Assembly (NCBI GenBank): GCA_950097015.1
Contig: CATNEN010000037.1
Span: 2,345,501 to 2,409,500 of the forward strand
Reading direction: 5' to 3'
DNA: 64,000 bases
Source: Macrostomum hystrix
Lineage: Eukaryota; Platyhelminthes; Macrostomidae
The notes beneath the pieces are model-generated. The model had not been told where the DNA came from and ran no database searches. It saw only the letters and a list, made by a program, of their open reading frames with translations. Below are positions 1 through 18,500 of this stretch, in pieces. How positions within the stretch are numbered: the first letter of the stretch is position 1; each line of letters starts with the position of its first letter. The position numbers and the translations under genes are program-made.

Positions 1-889
1 AAAATTAATACGAATGTAAATCGAATCGTGAGAATAATTAATTAGCCATTTAGTTTTTTTCAAAGCACAACAGCAATACAAGTAGCATTGGCAGCTTCCT
101 GAAGAACATACTTTTATTATTTATTTTTTCCCCTGATTATTTTTATTTCCACACTCAGCAAAAGGACGCAAGGCTTTGGTTTTTTTAAATCAGTGTAAAA
201 ATAAATTTAAATAATTGTTAAGTATGTTTCTTAGTAACCAAACACCTCCAATGCGCACAGATTTAAGCTGCCCCATTCATAGTTTTTTTTTCTGATCGCT
301 GGGTTTTAGCGAACAAAAGTACACTCAGCTGATTACAAAAAATACATGAATATATAAACACTTAAGGTTTATGGCATTGACAAAAAGCTGCTTATTTTGT
401 TATTTTGTGTAAACTAAACAAATCTCACGAGATTAAATAGGAAGAAATTTTTAGGAGAATAGAAGAACTTGTCAACAAAGATCAGACGATGTTGAGTGAT
501 CGAAAAAACGGAAGAAATACAAAATGAACCTGAAAAACTATATCAGATTTTATATACTATACTACTGAAGTAGTAATCAAGTAGTAACCGAAGCTTATTA
601 AGAATAGTTTGATCAAGAAAGGCTAGTAAACTAAAGGAATTATTTTATTTTATCGAAAAGTCTAATTTGGATTGCTATTAAAATAAAATTCTTAGTCCCT
701 AATGACACTGGCCTCGCAAACTCTCGTAGGTCTAAACAGGTACGGGGTTCGAATCTGAGCAAGGGATATAATTACCTATTGCGTCAGCTGCAGGCGCAGC
801 CAACAGTTCTGGAGGAAAGATTATAGTTCCCTTGGTTGTATGGTTGTATATCTGGGAATTTTTTAAACATTTTAGTATATTTCACTCCA
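1..889. other. AT-rich TOP3B intron sequence, no gene seen
   Basis: No exon with recognisable TOP3B sequence and no long open frame was seen. A short tRNA-like segment near 700-760 is listed separately. Confidence 0.6.
699..830 (+). repeat. Degenerate tRNA-derived SINE fragment
   Basis: The stretch contains a good polymerase III B-box (GGGTTCGAATCT near 745-757) preceded by a weak A-box-like region, followed by an unrelated tail. It resembles the heads of the SINEs near 31.2 and 31.6 kb but is too degraded to place in a family. Confidence 0.4.
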
Positions 890-1790
890 TAAATTCAACT
901 GGATTCTTTAATCTCTAATTTCACTGGATTCACAAACTCATTCCCAAATCCCACTGGATTCCTAAGCTCAATCCCAAATCCCACTGGATTCTTAAAATTA
1001 ATCCCAAATCCCACTGGATTCCTAAACTCAATCCTATCTACTAATTGATTCCCAAATTCAATCCCAACTACCAATGGATTCCCAAACTCAATCCTAACTA
1101 CCAATGGATTCCTAAACTCAATCCCAAATCCCACTGGATTCCTAAACTCAATCCTATCTACTAATTGATTCTCAAACTCAATCCTAACTACCAATGGATT
1201 CACAAACTCAATCCTAACTACCAATGGATTCACAAACTCAATCCTAACTACCAATGGATTCACAAACTCAATCCTAACTACCAATGGATTCACAAACTCA
1301 ATCCTAACTACCAATGGATTCACAAACTCAATCCTAACTACCAATGGATTCACAAACTCAATCCTAACTACCAATGGATTCACAAACTCAATCCTAACTA
1401 CCAATGGATTCACAAACTCAATCCTAACTACCAATGGATTCACAAACTCAATCCCAAACCCCACTGGATTCCCAAACTCAATCCCAAAGCCCACAGGATT
1501 CACAAACTCAATCCCAAACCCCACTGGATTCCCAAACTCAATCCCAAAGCACACAGGATTCACAAACTCAATCCCAAACCCCACTGGATTCCCAAACTCA
1601 ATCCCAAAGCCCACAGGATTCACAAACTCAATCCCAAACCCCACAGGATTCACAAACTCAATCCCTAACCCCACTGGATTCCCAAACTCAATCCCAAACC
1701 CCACAGGATTCCTAAACTCAATCCCAAACCCCATTGGATTCCCAAACTCAATCCTAACTACCAATGGATTCCCAAATAATGGATTCCCAG
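890..1790. repeat. Minisatellite, 30-bp unit, about 30 copies (TOP3B intron 6)
   Basis: The unit contains cacaaactcaatcctaacta followed by ccaatggatt. Two sub-variants (ACTACCAATGG and CCCCACTGG types) form blocks. The array ends about 25 bp before the exon 6 donor. Because 30 is a multiple of 3, both strands show long false reading frames. Confidence 0.97.
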
Positions 1791-1813
1791 CTTAGTAAAA
1801 GCAGCCAGCTCAC

Positions 1814-8257
<6,444 letters not shown>

Positions 8258-8569
8258 AGTGCGGATGGATAACTGAATATTCTTTGATCTGCAAACGGAA
8301 ATATTGAGGAGAAATCTGATTTTAAATCAATTTTTGTAGGCCATGCGATTTGATAATCCATTTTCAAAATATCGTTTGCGGGATTTTGGATTTTAAAGTA
8401 ATTATTGATCTAACTATTCTTTGGGACTTAAATGGATTACAAAAATATATAGATAGATTAAAATCTTATTAGGAAATTTAAGGGATTACTTATAAAAAAA
8501 TCTTTGGGGATGTTAAGGAATTACGAATTGAAACCCCAACGGAGATATTAAAGTATTGTGGATTGAAAT

Positions 8570-9110
8570 CTCAGTGGAATGTAAAGTGATTACTGATTCA
8601 AATCTCAGTGGGATGTTAAAGGATTACTGATTCAAATCTCAGTGGGATGTAAAGTGATTACTGATTCAAATCTCAGTGGGATGTTAAAGGATTACTGATT
8701 CAAATCTCAGTGGGATGTAAAGTGATTACTGATTCAAATCTCAGTGGGATGTTAAGTGATTACTGATTCAAATCTCAGTGGGATGTAAAGTGATTACTGA
8801 TTCAAATCTCATTGGGATGTAAAGTGATTACTGATAAAAATCTAACTGTGGATGTTAGGGATTACTGATAAAAATCTAATTGAGTATGTTAAAGGATTAC
8901 TGATAAAAATCTAATTGAGGATGTTAAGGGATTACTGATAAAATCTAACTGAGGATGTTAAGGGATTACTGATAAAATCTAACTGAGGATGTTAAGGGAT
9001 TACTGATAAAATCTAACTGAGGATGTTAAGGGATTACTGATAGAAATCTAATTGAGGATGTTAAGGGATTACTGATTAAAATCTAATTAAGGATGTTAAT
9101 AGATTACGGA
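8570..9110. repeat. Minisatellite, about 34-bp unit, about 16 copies (intergenic)
   Basis: The first half uses units with gattactgattcaaatctca; the second half shifts to a related unit with gattactgataaaatctaac, so the array holds two diverged sub-blocks. It lies upstream of the TOP3B start codon. Confidence 0.9.
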
Positions 9111-9895
9111 TCAAATATCGTTTGTGATTTAAATAATTATGTTCCACGTTTGTGAAAGATGAGAAATACAAACGTATTGTAATTGTACCGGTGATTCTCT
9201 ATTAAATAAAAGCGTTTGTTTTGTATGGAACTAAAATTATCCAGCTATATTTACACCTTTGTCCGACAGACCTTTAAATAGAAACAATGAATGGCAAAAC
9301 TGGTATAAAATATTTTCTTCACTATAGCCAGAAAGCAAGTACGTTAAAAGTACTTCTACTCTAATTGATTGCCTTGCCACTATGTAAGCCGCTTTTATCA
9401 TCAAACAAACCTACTTTTTGTTCTGCCGTCAAGCGAGATAAAAGTACACTAACCAGTCACTGCAAAAAACATGAATCTAAATATTCTGTTGGCCCAGTGT
9501 GCTCAAGTGCGAGTACTCAAGTGCGAACGCACCCATCCCCTTACTACTGCTGAGGAAGAGGAGTAAGGGCAGTGAGAACTGAGACCAGCCTGCGTGAGTG
9601 TTCTATTCCTGTCCTTAAAATCAGGACTAAGCTGCAAATAAATGCTAGAGAACGCAACTGTGATTGGTGGGCAACAGCAAATAAGAGTGTAGGTTGTACT
9701 TTAAGGGTTGCGAGTCTGAGAAATAGAGACACCAGAAAACTGATAAACAAGAAGGCACGCGCCATAAAATTACATTAACTCTATAACAGCCATAGAAAAA
9801 TGGTGGAATTTGTTGACTGAGCTAATCCCTGATCCTCAGGTAGCACTTGAAACTCACAAGCCTAGAGAAATTTTTTTTCGGAGCTGCGAACGATG
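9111..9895. other. Intergenic stretch, no gene seen
   Basis: AT-rich sequence with only short open frames that lack homology I recognise. Confidence 0.5.
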
Positions 9896-9904
9896 ATTTA
9901 GGGA

Positions 9905-10375
9905 TTTTGGGGGGGGTGACACAGGGGGTTTTAGGGGTGACACGTTGATTTTAGGGATGAAATGTTGATTTTAGGGATGACATGTTGATTTTAGGGATGA
10001 AATGTTGATTTTAGGGATGAAATGTTGATTTTAGGGATGAAATGTTGATTTTAGGGATGAAATGTTGATTTTAGGGGTGACATGTTGATTTTAGGGGTGA
10101 CATGTTGATTTTAGGGATGAAATGTTGATTTTAGAGATGACATGTTGATTTTAGGGATGACATGTTGATTTTAGGGATGAAATGTTGATTCTAGGGATGA
10201 AATGTTGATTTTAGGGGTGACATGTTGATTTTAGGGATGAAATGTTGAATTTTGGGGTGATATGTTGATTTTAGGGGTGACATGTTGATTTTAGGGGTGA
10301 CATGTTGATTTTAGGGGTGACATGTTGATTTTAGGGGTGAAATGTTGATTTTAGTGGTGACAAAAATAATTTTTG
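9905..10375. repeat. Minisatellite, 20-bp unit, about 23 copies (intergenic)
   Basis: The unit is tgttgattttagggatgaaa, with a GGGGTGACA variant. Confidence 0.95.
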
Positions 10376-11104
10376 CTGTGGAAACGATGATTTCGGACAG
10401 AATTATTTTTTACAACAATGACCTATCATAATGTAATTTTCATAGCGTTATTTTTATTTCTTGAATTAAAAAGAAAAAAGTGCTAAAATTAAAAATTTCT
10501 AGCAAACAATTGAGTAGCAATTCAACATTACACTCGGCTCATACATATAAAGTACAATAGAGAATGCTGGAAGGTCGATACGCTGCTGAAACAAAAGCCC
10601 TTAGTCTGGAGCTAAGTTAGTACCAAAGTGTACTCTTATAGGTCTGTACTCTCTTTAGGCGCGGAGAAGGGAATTGTCTAGAACTAAATTAGATGCAGCA
10701 CTGGCGGGCAGAAAATTAAAATAGCAAAGACAGTGGCGGAGATGTTCCATTCATTGTTGCAGGCAAATTTATGTAACAATGCTTTATGCAATTTATTTAC
10801 TCATTTGCACTTATTGCCATAACAAATTGATTAAGATCAAGTCATTTTAAGAAAAGAATTATGAGTATCAGTATGAGAATGAGTAAAAAAGGACTAACAA
10901 ATAACTGTTTATATCGACACACATTAACATTAGACAAAAGCACAAGATGATAAAAACTAGAAGCACAACACTAAACCATATGAAAGTAGATCATGAAAGT
11001 AAAGGTTTAAAGTTACAAATTTGATCGAAACAATGCATTAACTATAATAAGGCAGAGTACTACAATATGCGATCAATTTTTTTTTGTTTGTTCAAGACTG
11101 TATG
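10376..11104. other. Intergenic AT-rich stretch, no gene seen
   Basis: No convincing open frame, RNA gene or repeat was recognised. Confidence 0.5.
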
Positions 11105-11440
11105 AACATGAACTCTAGGGTAAGAGGTTGCGGAGTTGATCAGGAGTGGGTACGTACATCGGGGGTAAGAGGTTGCGGAGTTGACCAGGAGTGCGTACGT
11201 ACATCGGGGGTAAGAGGTTGCGGAGTTGACCAGGAGTGCGTATGTACATTGGGGTAAGAGGTTGCGGAGTTGACCAGGAGTGCGTATGTACATCGGGGTA
11301 AGAGGTTGCAGAGTTGACCAGGAATGCGTATGTACATTGGGGAAAGAGATTGCGGAGTTGGTCAGGAGTGCGTATATGTACATCGGGGTAAGAGTTTGCG
11401 GAGTTAGATTGGTGTGTGCACACTAGGGTAAGATATTTCG
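11105..11440. repeat. Minisatellite, about 45-bp unit, about 7 copies (intergenic)
   Basis: The unit contains gtaagaggttgcggagttga followed by a CAGGAGTGCGTATGTACATC-like stretch. Copies diverge toward the right end. The open frames on the minus strand are repeat artefacts. Confidence 0.9.
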
Positions 11441-12265
11441 GCGCTGGCCGGAGTATACCAAATACTAAAATTATTTTCTACAGGATTTTTGTGCGGCACA
11501 AAAATTTGATGACTGATCAAGCTTTATAACGAACTTTTTATTTTACGTAGCTTAATACAGAACGTTTTAAGCGTTGCTTGGAAATGCTATTCTTATCACT
11601 TCTTATTACTTTTTGCCTATCCGATATTTCGAGCGTAAACAGAAGCGATAATGTACACTACAATGTGCGAGCATCGACTTGCGCAAGCATAAAATCAAAG
11701 CTCTTTTTTTAAGAATGGCATTGAATAACAAGACTCAGAATTTTCTTAGCAAACTCTAACAACAGTGTGGCGAAAATGAATAACAACAGCAGCTTAACTA
11801 CTTGATGAGAGTTTAAACAACATTAAGTAAAAAGTAGTTCTAGTTAAAATATACACGTCAATCAGACATCCGAATACAGTCTGTTGCTAATCTTTCGACT
11901 AAGAAAGTAAGCATTTATTGACAAAAGAAAAGGTAATGAAGCACAGAAACACTGGCATTAGATAATACACAGACAAATATAGAAATGAAAGATTAGCAAA
12001 GTTAACCTGCGTTGCTAACGAATGTATTTAAAAGTGCATTGTCAACATTTTTAGAAACAGCTGAGTGGAATATATTTTATCAGACTGATAAAATTCTTCC
12101 TTAATAAGAGTACAATCTAACAGAAGATTGTAGCAAAAATGCTTGCATTGACTTGTGTTGGTTGGTGGAAACCATTTCCGAGACTATGTTTCATGACACA
12201 CGTCAGAATTTGTGAGGGCTTCGCAAAGAACAATGTCCAACTTAAGCCATGTAATTAGCTCAGGG
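11441..12265. other. Probable SPOP 3' UTR and intergenic stretch
   Basis: The stretch lies downstream of the SPOP stop on the minus strand. An AATAAA hexamer on the minus strand at 11914-11919 would give a 3' UTR of about 350 bases. No other gene was recognised. Confidence 0.5.
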
Positions 12266-12532
12266 CTACTGCAACCTTGGCCTCTTCCTTGGCGGCCCAA
12301 GCGGCGGCGTGGCCTGCATTGCCAGGGCTTTGAAGGCCTCCGCAACCAGGTGCGGCTGCCGCCGTACCATCTGGGCCCAGCCAGCCGACTCTGTCACTTC
12401 GTTGGCGTGGCAGAGCAGGTAGTCACAGGCGTGCTGGCGCAACTGCTCGGCCGAGTGAAGGTCGGCCAGCACTAGACAGTCGCAGACGTTTTCCACAGTC
12501 AGGCTGACTGCCAGGGCTTCCTCGCACATCAC
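12266..12532 (-). CDS. SPOP: SPOP last coding exon: BACK-like region, nuclear signal and stop
   Basis: It encodes [20 protein letters not shown], then [40 protein letters not shown] and the tail [11 protein letters not shown] before a TAG stop. Acceptor CCCGCAG is at phase 0. The length matches the family C-terminus. Confidence 0.96.
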   Translation of the reverse strand: MMCEEALAVSLTVENVCDCLVLADLHSAEQLRQHACDYLLCHANEVTESAGWAQMVRRQPHLVAEAFKALAMQATPPLGPPRKRPRLQ

Positions 12533-15500
12533 CTGCGGGTTCGACAGGTTGGATTGGGCAGTGTGAACATGTCGGCGAAAACGTGATACTTATAGTGAGT
12601 AAGGGTGTGATAATTATAGTGGGTAAAAGCATGATAATTATAGTGGGTAAAAGCGTGATAATTATAGTGGGTAAAAGCGTGATAATTATAGTGGGTAAGG
12701 GTGTGATAATTATAGTGGGTAAGGGTGTGATAATTATAGTGGGTAAAAGCGTGATAATTATAGTGGGTAAGGGTGTGATAATTATAGTGGGTAAAAGCGT
12801 GATAATTATAGTGGGTAAAAGCGTGATAATTATAGTGGGTAAAAGCGTGATAATTATAGTGGGTAAGGGTGTGATAATTATAGTGGGTAAAAGCGTGATA
12901 ATTATAGTGGGTAAAAGCTTGATAATTATAGTGGGTAAGGGTGTGATAAGTATAGTGGGTAAGGGTGTGATAAATTTAGTGAGTAAGGGTGTGATAATTA
13001 TAGTGGGTAAGGGTGTGATAATTATAGTGGGTAAGGGTGTGATAAATTTAGTGAGTAAGGGTATGATAATTATAGTGGGTAAGGGTGTGATAAATTTAGT
13101 GAGTAAGGGTGTGATAATTATAGTGAGTAAGGGTGTGATAATTATAGTGGGTAAAAGCATGATAATTATAGTGGGTAAGGGTGTGATAATTATAGTGAGT
13201 AAGGGTGTGATAATTATAGTGGTTAAGGGTGTGATAATTATAGTGGGTAAGGGCGAGATAATTATAGTGGGTAAGGGTGTGATAATTATAGTGGGTAAGG
13301 GTGTGATAATTGTAGTGCGTAAGGGCGTGATAATTATAGTGAGTTAGGGCGTGATAATTATAGTGAGTTAGGGTGTGATAATTATAGTGGGTAAGTGTGT
13401 GATAATTGTAGTGCGTAAGGGCGTGATAATTATAGTGGGTAAGGGCGTGATAATTATAGTGGGTAAGGGTGTGATAATTGTAGTGCGTAAGGGCGTGATA
13501 ATTATAGTGGGTAAGGGCGTGATAATTATAGTGGGTAAGGGTGTGATAATTGTAGTGCGTAAGGGCGTGATAATTATAGTGGGTAAGGGTGTGATAATTG
13601 TAGTGCGTAAGGGCGTGATAATTATAGTGGGTAAGGGCGTGATAATTATAGTGGGTAAGGGTGTGATAATTGTAGTGCGTAAGGGCGTGATAATTATAGT
13701 GGGTAAGGGCGTGATAATTATAGTGGGTAAGGGTGTGATAATTGTAGTGCGTAAGGGCGTGATAATTATAGTGAGTTAGGGCGTGATAATTCTACCGACT
13801 AAAGCAATTCCAAATGTTTAACAAGAAAATCCTATAGTTCCTTGCTTAAAAAAATACACACTTTAACTTATTAAATAAACGATACGACTTCCATTTAAAA
13901 CAGAGAGTTCTCAAAACAATCTGGCCCACAAGAGGGTAGGCTATGAAATTAAGCTTATTTTTATTTAAAAAGCTAAATACCATTCAATAAAAAAACTAGC
14001 ATTCTCTGGTTTTCTATGTAACTTCGCTCCATTGTTCGACTGTCTACTTTCAAATTGCTTTCCAAAAGTATTAATAGTCTCAAAATATTTTTAAGCCCAG
14101 ACGTTTCAAGCAAGGTTTCTAAAATAGATAAATAACAAATGTCAGTAAATAACAATCAACTCACCTTCAAACGATCTAGCTGATATTTATCGGCCGCGGC
14201 GAGTAAAGTGTCAGCCATAGAAGCCAGATTCGGGGCCCTGCCCGTGTACAGGTAGCGCAGCACTTCGCGCATCGTGTCTTCGTCTAAGTCAGGGACTTCA
14301 ACTCTGTTGGCCCGGCTCTCCTCCATCTGGTGCTCAAACATGGCCTAAATGGATTAGCGGATCTAAAATCAGCTGACATTCCTTTAAATCCATTCAGTGT
14401 CTCAGCTGACATTCCTTTAAATCCATTCAGTGTCTCAGCTGACATTCCTACAAATCCATTCAGTGTCTCAACTGACATTCCTACAAATCCATTCAGTGTC
14501 TCAGCTGATATTCCTACAAATCCATTCAGTGTCTCAGCTGATATTCCTACAAATCCATTCAGTGTCTCAGCTGACATTCCTACAAATCCATTCAGTGTCT
14601 CAGCTGACATTCCTACAAATCCATTCAGTGTCTCAGCTGACATTCCTACAAATCCATTCAGTGTCTCAGCTGATATTCCTACAAATCCATTCAGTGTCTC
14701 AGCTGATATTCCTACAAATCCATTCAGTGTCTCAGCTGACATTCCTACAAATCCATTCAGTGTCTCAGCTGACATTCCTACAAATCCATTCAGTGTCTCA
14801 GCTGACATTCCTTTAAATCCATTCAGTGTCTCAGCTGACATTCCTACAAATCCATTCAGTGTCTCAGCTGATATTCCTACAAATCCATTCAGTGTCTCAG
14901 CTGATATTCCTACAAATCCATTCAGTGTCTCAGCTGATATTCCTACAAATCCATTCAGTGTCTCAGCTGACATTCCTACAAATCCATTCAGTGTCTCAGC
15001 TGACATTCCTACAAATCCATTCAGTGTCTCAGCTGACATTCCTACAAATCCATTCAGTGTCTCAGCTGATATTCCTACAAATCCATTCAGTGTCTCAGCT
15101 GACATTCCTACAAATCCATTCAGTGTCTCAGCTGACATTCCTACAAATCCATTCAGTGTCTCAGCTGACATTCCTACAAATCCATTCAGTGTCTCAGCTG
15201 ACATTCCTACAAATCCATTCAGTGTCTCAGCTGACATTCCTACAAATCCATTCAGTGTCTTAGCTGACATTCCTACAAATCCATTCAGTGTCTCAGCTGA
15301 CATTCCTACAAATCCATTCAGTGTCTCAGCTGACATTCCTACAAATCCATTCAGTGTCTCAGCTGACATTCCTACAAATCCATTCAGTGTCTCAGCTGAC
15401 ATTCCTACAAATCCATTCAGTGTCTCAGCTGACATTCCTACAAATCCATTCAGTGTCTCAGCTGACATTCCTACAAATCCATTCAGTGTCTTAGCTGACA

Positions 15501-18500
15501 TTCCTTTAAATCCATTCAGTGTCTCAGCTGACATTCCTACAAATCCATTCAGTGTCTTAGCTGACATTCCTTTAAATCCATTCAATGTCTTAGCTGACAT
15601 TCCTTTAAATCCATTCAGTGTCTCAGCTGACATTCCTACAAATCCATTCAGTGTCTCAGCTGACATTCCTACAAATCCATTCAGTGTCTTAGCTGACATT
15701 CCTTTAAATCTATTCAGTGTCTCAGCTGACATTCCTTTAAATCCATTCAGTGTCTCAGCTGACATTCCTACAAATCCATTCAGTGTCTCAGCTGACATTC
15801 CTACAAATCCATTCAGTGTCTCAGCTGACATTCCTTTAAATCCATTCAGTGTCTCAGCTGACATTCCTTTAAATCCATTCAGTGTCTCAGCTGATATTCC
15901 TACAAATCCATTCAGTGTCTCAGCTGACATTCCTTTAAATCCATTCAGTGTCTCAGCTGACATTCCTACAAATCCATTCAGTGTCTCAGCTGACATTCCT
16001 ACAAATCCATTCAGTGTCTCAGCTGACATTCCTTTAAATCCATTCAGTGTCTCAGCTGACATTCCTTTAAATCCATTCAGTGTCTCAGCTGATATTCCTA
16101 CAAATCCATTCAGTGTCTCAGCTGACATTCCTTTAAATCCATTCAGTGTCTCAGCTGATATTCCTACAAACCCATCAGTCCCAGTCGATATCGCCAGTAG
16201 CGGGTGTTGTGTACAGTACTAACCTGAAACACGGGTGATCTAGCCGATAGCACAGACTTGTGAGCTCTTAACTCAACGCTATTTGCTCCAACACACAGCG
16301 TGACATCAGCGTGCAGGCCGCGCTCCAGCAGCTGGGTCAGCTCCTCGGCTAGCCGACAGTCGGGCACCCGTACCGGCTGAGCGTTGGACTGTCCAGAAAC
16401 GTGCTGCGTCTCGCCGACCACTGACACCTGGGGGATTTTTGTTAGATGTTTAACGCGGATATCAGATAAAAATTGCTTCTCTAAAGCTATAAATTTTGCA
16501 CAAACTGTTAAAAAATCGAAAATCTACCTATTTGCAGAATATAAATATGAAATTCCGATACCAAAAATCGAAAAAACTAATTCTTGAATCTAAAGACCTA
16601 ATTCTTGAATCTAAAGACCTAATTCTTGAATCTAAAGACCCAATTCTTGAATCTAAAGACCCGATTCTTGAATCTAAAGACCCAATTCTTGAATCTAAAG
16701 ACCCGATTCTTGAATCTAAAGACCCGCTTCTTGAATCTAAAGACCCGATTCTTGAATCTAAAGACCCGCTTCTTGAATCTAAAGACCCAATTCTTGAATC
16801 TAAAGACCCGATTCTTGAATCTAAAGACCCGATTCTTGAATCTAAAGACCCGATTCTTGAATCTAAAGACCCGATTCTTGAATCTAAAGACCTAATTCTT
16901 GAATCTAAAGACCCAATTCTTGAATCTAAAGACCCGATTCTTGAATCTAAAGACCCAATTCTTGAATCTAAAGACCCGATTCTTGAATCTAAAGACCCGC
17001 TTCTTGAATCTAAAGACCCGATTCTTGAATCTAAAGACCCGCTTCTTGAATCTAAAGACCCAATTCTTGAATCTAAAGACCCAACTCTTGAATCTAAAGA
17101 CCCAACTCTTGAATCTAAAGACCCAACTCTTGAATCTAAAGACCCAACTCTTGAATCTAAAGACCCAACTCTTGAATCTAAAGACCCAACTCTTGAATCT
17201 AAAGACACAACTCTTGAATCTAAAGACCCAACTCTTGAATCTAAAGACCCAACTCTTGAATCTAAAGACACAACTCTTGAATCTAAAGACCTAACTCTTG
17301 AATCTAAAGACCCGATTCTTGAATCTAAAGACCCAATTCTTGAATCTAAAGACCCAATTCTTGAATCTAAAGACCCGATTCTTGAATCTAAAGACCCAAT
17401 TCTTGAATCTAAAGACCCAATTCTTGAATCTAAAGACCCGATTCTTGAATCTAAAGACCCGATTCTTGAATCTAAAGACCCGATTCTTGAATCTAAAGAC
17501 CCGATTCTTGAATCTAAAGACCCAATTCTTGAATCTAAAGACCCGATTCTTGAATCTAAAGACCCGATTCTTGAATCTAAAGACCCGATTCTTGAATCTA
17601 AAGACCCAATTCTTGAATCTAAAGACCCAATTCTTGAATCTAAAGACCCAATTCTTGAATCTAAAGACCCAACTCTTGAATCTAAAGACCCAATTCTTGA
17701 ATCTAAAGACCCAACTCTTGAATCTAAAGACCCAATTCTTGAATCTAAAGACCCAACTCTTGAATCAAAATCGCAAATGGCTTAAGGATAACAAATTAGT
17801 CAACATCGTAACTCTTAGCTGGATTGTAGCCGTAAAAAAGGATTAATAAGATTAGGCGAGGCCAAAGCACGCCTTTCTGTCTGGTAAAGAGAGCCCAATG
17901 AATGCAAATGGCCTTACATGATCTGAGATGCAATTTGTCCCAAATACGGAGACGAAAGCTTTTGGGCTGGGCGCGATGTAATTTAAGCTGAGAAAAGCTT
18001 CAGTCCAATACATGCTTCACAACCATCTCACCTTCAGCGCGTTCTTGATCACAACCATCTCACCCTTCAGCGCGTTCTTGATCACAACCATCTCACCATT
18101 CAGCGCGTTCTTGATCACAACCATCTCACCCTTCAGCGCGTTCTTGATCACAACCATCTCACCCTTCAGCGCATTCTTCATCACAACCATCTCACCCTTC
18201 AGCGCGTTCTTGATCACAACCATCTCACCCTTCAGCGCATTCTTGATCACTAGCCTACATAAGAACCCTCTGCGTCATTTGATTCACATTTTTAGCTACG
18301 TACAACGTACAAAAATAACTGTAGTAATTAAGCTTCGTAGAAAAAAGATTACGGACAGAGAGAATAAACTGGAGTTTCTTTGCTTTGGTTATCACCAAAA
18401 ACAAAATTCAGCCTACAATTGGGCTAGATTAGCTTAGTCAACCGGCTAGGGGCCACGCAATAAATAATCTTATAGATTTATTATAGTACACATGTACGCC

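Noticed and set aside
12583..13779. Hydrophobic IIIVGKGV repeat protein
   Set aside because: 24-bp array in the last SPOP intron.
14284..16222. Open frames of 614 and 630 codons on opposite strands with 11-residue repeats
   Set aside because: They are translations of an intronic 33-bp minisatellite; the flanking SPOP exons splice across it in phase.
16496..17846. Long frames with DPILESK or FLNLKTQ repeats
   Set aside because: 21-bp array in a SPOP intron; all frames are open because the unit has few stops. No signal, domain or splice support.
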